DNA of 8,993 nt, taken from contig CALEWF010000140.1 of NCBI GenBank assembly GCA_937925455.1, forward strand, positions 1 to 8,993, written 5' to 3'. Below the pieces are notes generated by a model, which saw nothing but the letters and a program-made list of their open reading frames with translations, had not been told where the DNA came from and ran no database searches. The stretch comes from an uncultured Flavobacteriales bacterium (lineage in GTDB: Bacteria > Bacteroidota > Bacteroidia > CAIKAF01). Below, one piece after another: positions 1 to 6,311 of the stretch; positions within the stretch are counted from its first letter, which is position 1; each line of letters starts with the position of its first letter. A program made the position numbers and the translations under genes.

Positions 1-99
1 CACGGGGTAGCGGGGCTGAGGGCACGAAGACACCGCTACCCCGATGCCCTGTGTGGCTGAGCCCCGAGGACTTGTAACGGACAGCCGCTTACAGCAGCC
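1..99 (-). repeat. Left copy of a bipartite GC-rich structured repeat
   Basis: This is one of two inverted copies in the window; the partner is at 8617-8709 on the other strand. Read on the minus strand it has a 36-nt block A (99 to 64, beginning GGCTGCTGTAAGCGGC), a 26-nt spacer, and a 29-nt block B (37 to 9, beginning AGCGGTGTCTTCGTGCC). Block A matches the partner at 34 of 36 positions and block B at 29 of 29, while the spacers do not match. Block B lies in a hairpin with an 11-bp perfect stem (3-13 with 33-43) and a 19-nt loop. The copy may continue beyond the left window edge. There is no ORF or transposase. I do not recognise a named family. Confidence 0.85.
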
Positions 100-209
100 A
101 AATTATTTTATTTGATGAAAATTTAGGATAAAATCTATTCAGCGAATTGTGTAGTTAAGTTGGCATGTGTCTATAAAATCAAAATTCATGGTGCATAGAA
201 AATATCCTG

Positions 210-217
210 TATTTTTG
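210..217 (+). promoter_or_regulatory. Probable alaS promoter, Bacteroidota -7 box
   Basis: TATTTTTG fits the Bacteroidota consensus TAnnTTTG and is followed directly by CACC, as in the efp promoter. It lies 40 bp before the alaS ATG, which predicts a short leader of about 30 nt. No good TTTG -33 box is visible at the usual spacing; only TTCATG near 185-190 is there. The call therefore rests on the -7 box and its position. Confidence 0.6.
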
Positions 218-257
218 CACCGCTCCGGCAAAAAATAAAGCATAATAAAGGAAACCT

Positions 258-2870
258 ATGAATGCCAAAGAAATTCGCCGCACTTTTCTGGAATTTTTTA
301 AAAGCAAAGGACATCATATTGTACCATCGGCACCTTTGGTACTAAAAAACGATCCAACCCTATTATTTACTAATGCCGGGATGAATCAGTTTAAAGACCT
401 TTTTTTAGGAAACAAACCGATAGAATATCCTCGAATAGCCGATACTCAAAAATGCCTTCGTGTATCTGGCAAACACAATGACCTGGAGGAAGTAGGATTA
501 GACACCTACCACCATACCATGTTTGAAATGTTGGGCAATTGGAGCTTTGGCGATTACTTTAAAAAAGAAGCGATAGAATGGGCCTGGGAGTTGCTTACAG
601 AACACTACCGCATAGACAAAAGTAGAATGTATGTAACTTATTTTGAAGGGGATGCTACTGAACAACAGGAAGCTGATACGGAATCGCAAAACCTGTGGCG
701 AAAATTTTTGCCCGAAGACCATATTTTGCCGGGAAGTAAAAAAGATAATTTTTGGGAAATGGGGGATACCGGACCTTGCGGGCCTTGTTCTGAAATTCAT
801 GTGGACCTGCGGGATGATGATGAAATAGCAAAACTTCCGGGATACGAACTGGTAAATAAAAGCCATCCGCAAGTTATAGAAATATGGAATCTGGTGTTCA
901 TTCAGTTCAATCGAAAAGCCGATGGAACGTTGGAACAACTGCCCAACAAGCATGTGGATACTGGAATGGGTTTTGAACGGCTGTGTATGGTGTTACAGGG
1001 CAAAAAATCAAATTACGATACCGATGTGTTTACGCCCTTTATATACCGACTGGAAGAATTAAGCGGGCACATATATGGCCGCAATGAAAAAACAGACATC
1101 GCCATGCGGGTGATTGCAGACCATGTTCGGGCAGTGGGCATAGCCATTGCCGATGGGCAATTGCCATCCAACACCGGAGCAGGGTATGTAATACGACGCA
1201 TTTTGCGCCGCGCTATTCGTTACGGCTATTCGTTTTTAGGATTCAAACAGCCTTTTATTTACCAACTGGTAGATGAACTGAACGAAACCTTAGGAGATAC
1301 ATTCCCTGAAATTGCAAAGCAAACTGATTTTATTGCCACGGTGATACGTGAAGAAGAACATTCTTTTTTACGTACCCTGGAGACTGGCCTTGCCCGGCTG
1401 CGTGAAATTGCAGCACAAGCAAAAAACAATTTTATATCGGGAGATAAGGTATTTGAATTGTACGATACCTATGGTTTTCCGGCTGATTTAACCCGTCTGA
1501 TTGCCCATGAGCAGGGCCTTCAGGTGGACGAAAAAGGATTTGAAGAAAAATTGCAGGAGCAAAAAGAACGTTCTAAAGCAGCTGGCAAAATGAGCGCAGG
1601 CGACTGGATAGTATTGCACGACGATAACCGGGTAACCTTTGTGGGATATGATGAATTAACTACCCATTCTAAGATTTTAAAATACCGGAAAGTAAATTAC
1701 AAAAACAAAGAAATCTTTCAGATTGTACTAGACCAAACGCCGTTTTATGCTGAAAGCGGAGGGCAAGTTGGTGATAAAGGATGGTTGATTTCATCCAAGG
1801 AAAAAATTCGGGTGGTAGATACCATCAAAGAAAATGACTTGATTATTCATGTTACCGATCAAATTCCACAACATCCCGAAGAAGTATTCGAAGCCAGCGT
1901 AGATAAGCGATTACGTATGTTAGCAGCGAATAATCACTCGGCCACTCATTTGCTGCATGCTGCACTTCGCAAAGTGCTTGGTACGCATGTAGAACAGCGG
2001 GGTTCGTTGGTAAGTCCGGATTATTTGCGTTTTGATTTTTCACACCATAGCAAATTATCAGAAGATGAATTGGGGCAAATAGAGCATTTAGTAAATGAAA
2101 AAATTAGAGAAAATATTCCGTTGGATGAAAAACGAAATATACCCATAGAAGAAGCGACTAAGATGGGAGCCATGGCCTTGTTTGGTGAAAAGTACGGTAG
2201 CCATGTACGCGTAATTACATTCGATCCGGCCTATTCGGTAGAGCTTTGCGGAGGCACCCACGTAAAAGCCAGTGGACAAATAGGGTATTTCAAAATTATC
2301 TCAGAAAGTTCGGTAGCTGCCGGAGTTCGACGTATTGAAGCCATTACTGCTGAGAAAGCAGAAGAATACATTAACGGGGAATTGGGATTATTAAATGAAT
2401 TAAAACAACTACTCAAAAACCCCAAAGATCCACTGAAAGGAGCAGAAACTTTGATTCGCGAAAACGAAATTCTGAAAAAACAAGTAGAACAATTCAAGGC
2501 AGCCCGTGCCCGGGAAGTAAAAAATCAGTTAAAAGCATCCATAAAGCAAGAAAACGGCATCTCTTTTCTCGCCACCCGGGTAGATTTAGATGCTGACTCC
2601 ATCAAAAACATTGCTTTTGAATTAAAACGAGAAATTCCTTCGCTTTATGCCGTAATTGCTGCCGAGCAGGACGGCAAAGCCTTGCTCACTGTAATGTTGG
2701 GCGATGAGTTGGTACAGAAAGGTTGGAATGCAAAAAACATGATCAACCAAATTGCCAAAGAAATTCAAGGAGGCGGAGGGGGGCAGGATTTTTATGCAAC
2801 TGCCGGTGGTAAAAATCTTGCGGGCATTGCTAATGCCTTACAAAAAGCTCGTGAAATCATACCCTTTTGA
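258..2870 (+). CDS. alaS: Alanyl-tRNA synthetase
   Basis: A class II aminoacyl-tRNA synthetase that charges tRNA-Ala with alanine in the cytoplasm and hydrolyses mischarged Ser/Gly-tRNA-Ala. At 870 residues it is full length for the bacterial family. The catalytic domain fills roughly residues 1-240, with the AlaS-typical TNAGMNQFKDLF (38-49), RVSGKHNDLEEVG (68-80), TMFEMLGNWSFGDYF (87-101) and GDTGPCGPCSEI (169-180). A helical tRNA-recognition region follows. The editing domain has the zinc-binding HSATH (560-564) and CGGTH (664-668). The C-Ala region ends with a glycine run (838-842) and ATAGG. The start is supported by the usual AlaS N-terminus (MNAKEIRRTFLEFF) and by AAGGA five bases upstream of the ATG. 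The gene is monocistronic as seen here, and its stop directly abuts the stop of the convergent lipoprotein gene. No defects are seen. Confidence 0.98.
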   Translation: MNAKEIRRTFLEFFKSKGHHIVPSAPLVLKNDPTLLFTNAGMNQFKDLFLGNKPIEYPRIADTQKCLRVSGKHNDLEEVGLDTYHHTMFEMLGNWSFGDYFKKEAIEWAWELLTEHYRIDKSRMYVTYFEGDATEQQEADTESQNLWRKFLPEDHILPGSKKDNFWEMGDTGPCGPCSEIHVDLRDDDEIAKLPGYELVNKSHPQVIEIWNLVFIQFNRKADGTLEQLPNKHVDTGMGFERLCMVLQGKKSNYDTDVFTPFIYRLEELSGHIYGRNEKTDIAMRVIADHVRAVGIAIADGQLPSNTGAGYVIRRILRRAIRYGYSFLGFKQPFIYQLVDELNETLGDTFPEIAKQTDFIATVIREEEHSFLRTLETGLARLREIAAQAKNNFISGDKVFELYDTYGFPADLTRLIAHEQGLQVDEKGFEEKLQEQKERSKAAGKMSAGDWIVLHDDNRVTFVGYDELTTHSKILKYRKVNYKNKEIFQIVLDQTPFYAESGGQVGDKGWLISSKEKIRVVDTIKENDLIIHVTDQIPQHPEEVFEASVDKRLRMLAANNHSATHLLHAALRKVLGTHVEQRGSLVSPDYLRFDFSHHSKLSEDELGQIEHLVNEKIRENIPLDEKRNIPIEEATKMGAMALFGEKYGSHVRVITFDPAYSVELCGGTHVKASGQIGYFKIISESSVAAGVRRIEAITAEKAEEYINGELGLLNELKQLLKNPKDPLKGAETLIRENEILKKQVEQFKAARAREVKNQLKASIKQENGISFLATRVDLDADSIKNIAFELKREIPSLYAVIAAEQDGKALLTVMLGDELVQKGWNAKNMINQIAKEIQGGGGGQDFYATAGGKNLAGIANALQKAREIIPF
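2811..2837 (-). terminator. Possible terminator for the lipoprotein operon inside alaS
   Basis: Read on the minus strand, GGCATT-AGC-AATGCC (2837 to 2823) forms a perfect 6-bp stem. It is followed after six bases by ATTTTT (2816 to 2811). It lies about 35 bp beyond the lipoprotein stop, within the 3' coding end of alaS. It could be a chance feature of coding sequence. Confidence 0.25.
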
Positions 2871-3194
2871 TTAAGGAGATGTTTCCAGCGTAGCAATTAC
2901 TTGCTTATAAATTTTTTGAAACTGTTCCGGCTGCGATACATAGTAGCTATAGCTGGCTTGAAAGGTGGTAGTATCGGTATTATGCACCTGAGTAATTTCT
3001 AGCAATACCTTGTCTGGATTTTTCATTAATTCATCTGGCAACAACTGCTGTGTACGAGCACCTTTTGCCAAATGGATATCTACTAAAATGGATTTCATTT
3101 GTTCGGGTGAAAGTATTCCGGGAGGTAATTTGTCTGTATTTTTTTTACAAGCAAAAACAAAACACAAAACCAAAATGAGGTGGAGAATACGCAT
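2871..3194 (-). CDS. Small DUF4296-type lipoprotein
   Basis: A 107-residue protein with a lipoprotein signal: MRILHLILVLCFVFAC gives a hydrophobic core and a lipobox VFAC with the acylated cysteine at residue 16, followed by KKNTDK. The mature part starts near LSPEQMKSILVDIHLAKGA (about 28-46), the pattern I associate with the DUF4296 family of Bacteroidota, whose function is unknown. It is predicted to sit in the envelope, anchored by lipid. The ATG at 3194 is preferred over an in-frame TTG one codon upstream. That ATG shares its A with the upstream gene's TGA stop (TGATG), so translation is probably coupled to the coiled-coil gene. The 3' end abuts alaS with no gap. The family call comes from memory of the motif. 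The lipoprotein call is firmer, although phenylalanine at lipobox position -2 is unusual. Confidence 0.8.
   Translation of the reverse strand: MRILHLILVLCFVFACKKNTDKLPPGILSPEQMKSILVDIHLAKGARTQQLLPDELMKNPDKVLLEITQVHNTDTTTFQASYSYYVSQPEQFQKIYKQVIATLETSP
2892..2917 (+). terminator. Possible weak alaS terminator inside the convergent gene
   Basis: A 5-bp stem AGCAA/TTGCT with a TTAC loop (2892-2905) is followed by an AT-rich stretch ending in six T (2912-2917). It sits 21 bp past the alaS stop, within the 3' end of the lipoprotein gene on the other strand. The stem is short, so this is tentative. It is listed because no intergenic space exists for a normal terminator. Confidence 0.25.
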
Positions 3195-4087
3195 CAATAC
3201 AATGTAATTTTATCTGTACCGGCCAGTACGCCATCAATATAAACTTCAATCTGATAAACACCTTTGTTAAAAACATCCTGATCCCAGGTTATGTTCTTGC
3301 TCAACTTTTGGCCATCATAGTTGATGTTCACACTGCGTGAATAAGGAATTTCACTACCCGTTTCGGTGGTGAATTTTCTTACTCCCTGGCTTACGTCTCC
3401 CATCACGTTTCCATCGGGACTAATAATTCGCAAATACACGGTTTTATTACCGGTGCTGGCCAGAGGGTTTTCGTCCACTACAATGGTAATGGATAGTCGT
3501 TCCGTTTTAGCGGCTTTGTCCGTTTCTTTTTCTTTGCCAGAGTTTTTTACATTGAGCGACTTGGTTGTAATAGAGTTAAGTTTAAGCCGGGAAGCTACAT
3601 CTACTTTGTCCTTTAATTCCTTATTGGTTTCTTTGGTTTGTTTGAGAGCTACACTGAGTTCTGTGTTTTCATATTTTAATTTTTTGTTTTCGGCTTCTAA
3701 TTGTTCTATACGTTCCAAATAGCTATTGGCCGTTTTCCGCAGTTCAGCATAGCGTTGTTGCAATACTTGATAATCTTGCTTGGTATCAATTAACTTGGCG
3801 ATTTGTTTTTTCTGCTCTTCTAATTTTACATAAGCTTCAGCAAGCAGCGAATCAAGTTCAGCAGAACGGCCTTTGTATTGTTCCAAATCGGCAATGGCAT
3901 TCTTATACTCTAGCTCCAATTCCTGTTTACGGGCTGAAAGTGAATCGGCCTGTACGGTGATGTATTCTTTTTCTACAATTATTTTCTGGTTTTGAAAATA
4001 CTGAAAAATATTGCCCCCGACCGAAGCCAGTAATAGCAAAGCCAATACGGTAATGATGTTGTTTTTTGATTTTACTTCGTTGCTCAT
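3194..4087 (-). CDS. Membrane-anchored coiled-coil protein with C-terminal beta-rich domain
   Basis: A 297-residue protein of unknown function. Residues 1-9 are polar and residues 10-28 (NIITVLALLLLASVGGNIF) form one membrane segment or uncleaved signal anchor. Residues about 45-165 are heptad-like and rich in Leu, Glu, Lys and Gln, as in a long coiled coil (for example YLERIEQLEAENKKLKYENT). After a Lys/Thr-rich linker, residues about 196-297 look like an all-beta, Ig-like domain (VYLRIISPDGNVMG, VYQIEVYIDGVLAG). The likely topology is an N-terminal anchor with the coil and beta domain in the periplasm; this is inferred. The ATG at 4087 is chosen because the in-frame TTG at 4111 overlaps the -7 box. 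It is the first gene of a two-gene operon with the lipoprotein gene. The domain resembles C-terminal domains of other Bacteroidota proteins, but I cannot name the family. Confidence 0.85.
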   Translation of the reverse strand: MSNEVKSKNNIITVLALLLLASVGGNIFQYFQNQKIIVEKEYITVQADSLSARKQELELEYKNAIADLEQYKGRSAELDSLLAEAYVKLEEQKKQIAKLIDTKQDYQVLQQRYAELRKTANSYLERIEQLEAENKKLKYENTELSVALKQTKETNKELKDKVDVASRLKLNSITTKSLNVKNSGKEKETDKAAKTERLSITIVVDENPLASTGNKTVYLRIISPDGNVMGDVSQGVRKFTTETGSEIPYSRSVNINYDGQKLSKNITWDQDVFNKGVYQIEVYIDGVLAGTDKITLY

Positions 4088-4108
4088 GCCCTGTGATTTT
4101 TCGTATTC

Positions 4109-4116
4109 CAAAAGTA
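4109..4116 (-). promoter_or_regulatory. Probable promoter of the coiled-coil/lipoprotein operon
   Basis: On the minus strand TACTTTTG (4116 to 4109) fits the Bacteroidota -7 consensus TAnnTTTG, 21 bp before the ATG at 4087. A matching TTTG -33 box is not visible. If it is used, the leader is only about 15 nt and the upstream TTG codon at 4111 cannot be the start. Confidence 0.5.
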
Positions 4117-4194
4117 CAATTTAATGAGAGATTTATGATCTTTGGATGCCCTGCTTTTAAAACAACGCAGGTTAATAATTATTTTATTTTCACC

Positions 4195-5628
4195 ATGAAT
4201 CGTAGAGATGTTTTAAAACGCCTGGGAGCTACTGCTGCAGGCTTGTCGCTGACTCCGCACCTGATGGCCTCGCTGGACGATTGGTTTGTGCAGGAACTGA
4301 GAAAAGCCGACTTTGGCACGGATTTTAAATGGGGGGTAGCAACGGCAGCCTATCAGATAGAAGGAGCATGGAATGCTGATGGCAAGGGAGAATCTATTTG
4401 GGATCGGTTTACCCACAAAAAAGGAAAAATTCATAACAACGAAAACGGAGATATTGCCTGCGATTTTTATCACCGCTATCCGGAAGATATTGATATAATA
4501 AGGCAACTGAACATGCAGGTGTTTCGGTTTTCTACTGCCTGGACCCGAATTTTGCCCCAAGGAATCGGAAGCGTTAATCAAAAAGGATTGGATTTTTATC
4601 ATCGGGTGATTGATACCTGCTTAGAAAAAGGCATAGAGCCTTGGATTACCTTGTATCATTGGGATTTACCTCAGGCATTGGAAGATAAAGGCGGCTGGAC
4701 CAACCGTGATATCGAAGGATGGTTTGGCGATTACGTGAACATAGTTTCAAAAACCTATGGAGACAAAGTAAAAAATTGGATGGTGTTTAATGAGCCCATG
4801 GCTTTTACTGGTTTGGGATATATGGCAGGATTGCATGCTCCCGGTAAGAAAGGTTTAGGTTTGTTTAAAAAAGCGGTTCATCATGTAGTAATCTGCCAAG
4901 GTGAAGGTGGTCGTATTCTCCGTGCCAATATACCCGACGCAAATATTGGAACTACATATTCGGTAAGTGCCATACATCCCAAAACCCAGGCAAAAAAACA
5001 TGTGGAAGCTGCTAAGCGAATGGATGCCTTGTTTAACCGCCTGTTTGTTGAACCGGCGTTGGGGTTGGGTTATCCGGTGGATGGATTTTCGTACCTTAAG
5101 AGTATGGAAAAATTAATGAAGCCCGGTGACGAAGAAAAAATGAAATTTGATTTTGATTTTCATGGCGTGCAAAATTATTTTCGCATTGTATCGCGTCACA
5201 GCCTGTTTCCGCCGGTAATGTGGGCTAATCAGGTAAAACCTGAAAAATTAGTACAAAACAAGTCAGACCTTACCGACATGGGCTGGGAAGTGTATCCTGA
5301 AGGAATATATGAAGTGATTAAAAAATTTGCTGCATACAAAGGCGTAAAAAAAATTATTGTTACCGAAAATGGGGCTGCATTTCCGGATGTAGTAGAAAAC
5401 GGCAGGGTGCATGATACCCGACGTATCCAATATTTTAAAGATTATTTATCGCAAGTACTGCGGGCAAAGAGAGAAGGAATGCCCGTATCCGGCTATTTTG
5501 TATGGAGCCTGGTGGATAATTTTGAATGGGCAGAGGGCTACAAGCCCCGTTTTGGACTGGTGTATGTAGATTATAAAACCCAACAGCGCTTTATCAAAGA
5601 TTCCGGATATTGGTTTAGGGATTTGTGA
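4195..5628 (+). CDS. GH1 beta-glucosidase with Tat signal peptide
   Basis: A family 1 glycoside hydrolase, probably a retaining beta-glucosidase or beta-galactosidase cleaving oligosaccharides; the exact substrate cannot be read from sequence. The mature (beta/alpha)8 barrel begins near FGTDFKWGVATAAYQIEGAW (40-59). The acid/base Glu200 is in FNEP and the nucleophile Glu391 is in TENG. Other subsite -1 residues are present: Gln54, His155 (YHWD), Asn199, Trp437 (VWSL), and Glu444-Trp445 (FEW). Length is 477 residues, normal for GH1 plus a leader. The ATG at 4195 is chosen because it gives a twin-arginine signal (MNRRDVLKRLGATAAG), with likely cleavage around LMAS (23-26). The frame stays open upstream to 4066, but that part overlaps the divergent gene and lacks GH1 features. 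Export by Tat implies folding in the cytoplasm and action in the periplasm or as a membrane-tethered enzyme. No clear promoter was found. Confidence 0.95.
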   Translation: MNRRDVLKRLGATAAGLSLTPHLMASLDDWFVQELRKADFGTDFKWGVATAAYQIEGAWNADGKGESIWDRFTHKKGKIHNNENGDIACDFYHRYPEDIDIIRQLNMQVFRFSTAWTRILPQGIGSVNQKGLDFYHRVIDTCLEKGIEPWITLYHWDLPQALEDKGGWTNRDIEGWFGDYVNIVSKTYGDKVKNWMVFNEPMAFTGLGYMAGLHAPGKKGLGLFKKAVHHVVICQGEGGRILRANIPDANIGTTYSVSAIHPKTQAKKHVEAAKRMDALFNRLFVEPALGLGYPVDGFSYLKSMEKLMKPGDEEKMKFDFDFHGVQNYFRIVSRHSLFPPVMWANQVKPEKLVQNKSDLTDMGWEVYPEGIYEVIKKFAAYKGVKKIIVTENGAAFPDVVENGRVHDTRRIQYFKDYLSQVLRAKREGMPVSGYFVWSLVDNFEWAEGYKPRFGLVYVDYKTQQRFIKDSGYWFRDL

Positions 5629-5636
5629 AAACAATA

Positions 5637-5656
5637 AAGGCTGCATTCGCAGCCTT
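5637..5656. terminator. Bidirectional terminator between GH1 gene and efp
   Basis: AAGGCTGC-ATTC-GCAGCCTT is a perfect 8-bp stem with a 4-nt loop. On the plus strand it is followed by GTCTTCT. On the minus strand it is followed by TATTGTTTT. It lies 8 bp past the GH1 stop and 34 bp past the efp stop, so it can serve both convergent genes. Confidence 0.85.
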
Positions 5657-5690
5657 GTCTTCTATGTTGCTAAATATTTGATTTGCCCAT

Positions 5691-6254
5691 TTACGCTTTC
5701 ACCCGTTCTATGTATTCGCCGGTTTCAGGGTTTACTTTAATCAATTCACCCTGCTCAACAAACAGTGGCACAGAGATGGTTACTCCCGTTTCTAATGTAG
5801 CAGGCTTTAAGGTTCGGGTGGCGGTATCGCCTTTTACTCCTGGTTCAGTATAAGTAACTTGTAAAACTACAGATTTGGGTGGCGTAACATAAACCGGATT
5901 TTCACCATCAAATGAAACACGCAACATGGTGCCTTCTTTTAGGAAATTCACAGATTCTCCAAATAGAAATTCTGCAACATTATATTGATCGTAGGTGTTG
6001 GTATCCATGCAAACCAACGAATCACCTTCTTTATAGAGATATTGCAAGTCGCGCTCCTCTACACGTACAATTTCCACTTCCTCATCCGGGCGAAAGCGGT
6101 TTTCGGTTTGTTTGCCGGTTTTAAGGTTGCGCATTTTGGCTTGATAAAAAGCACGCAAATTACCCGGGGTGCGATGCTGGTACTCCATAATTACGCACAA
6201 TTCTCCATTGTATCGCAGAAATGTGCCTACTGACATTTCAGATGCTTTTGCCAT
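5691..6254 (-). CDS. efp: Elongation factor P
   Basis: EF-P binds the ribosome near the E site and relieves stalling at proline runs. The 187 residues carry the usual three domains: a KOW-like N-terminal domain (about 1-63), a central OB domain (about 67-127) and a C-terminal OB domain (about 130-186). The last contains the family signature around KPATLETGVTISVPLFVEQG (150-169) and IKVNPETGEYIERV. The tip loop of domain I reads HRTPGNLRAF (27-36). The position equivalent to the modified Lys34 of E. coli EF-P is therefore Asn32, so the EpmA/EpmB or EarP routes cannot act there. The start follows from the family N-terminus (MAKASEMSVGTFLRYNGE) and the promoter just upstream. The gene lies 57 bp downstream of the peptidase gene on the same strand but has its own promoter, so it is probably transcribed independently. 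Confidence 0.97.
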   Translation of the reverse strand: MAKASEMSVGTFLRYNGELCVIMEYQHRTPGNLRAFYQAKMRNLKTGKQTENRFRPDEEVEIVRVEERDLQYLYKEGDSLVCMDTNTYDQYNVAEFLFGESVNFLKEGTMLRVSFDGENPVYVTPPKSVVLQVTYTEPGVKGDTATRTLKPATLETGVTISVPLFVEQGELIKVNPETGEYIERVKA

Positions 6255-6274
6255 AAATAAAATGTTCTTAGGTG

Positions 6275-6305
6275 CAAAACTATTTAATCTGTTTTATGTA
6301 TCAAA
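6275..6305 (-). promoter_or_regulatory. efp promoter, Bacteroidota type
   Basis: Read on the minus strand, TTTG (6305 to 6302), 19 bases, then TAGTTTTG (6282 to 6275). This is a full match to the Bacteroidota -33/-7 pattern TTTG...TAnnTTTG. It is followed by CACC as at alaS. The -7 box ends 20 bp before the efp ATG, giving a very short leader. The -33 box starts only a few bases after the peptidase stop codon. Confidence 0.75.
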
Positions 6306-6311
6306 AAAAGC

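Noticed and set aside
498..953. 151-codon open frame on the minus strand inside alaS
   Set aside because: It is antisense to the conserved catalytic domain of alaS and its translation shows no domain-like pattern; a shadow frame.
4088..4111. TTG start eight codons upstream for the coiled-coil protein
   Set aside because: It falls inside the likely -7 box (4116-4109), so it would not be on the transcript.
4066..4194. Upstream extension of the GH1 reading frame by 43 codons
   Set aside because: It overlaps the divergent coiled-coil gene and its promoter, has no GH1 or signal features, and would bury the Tat signal that begins at 4195.
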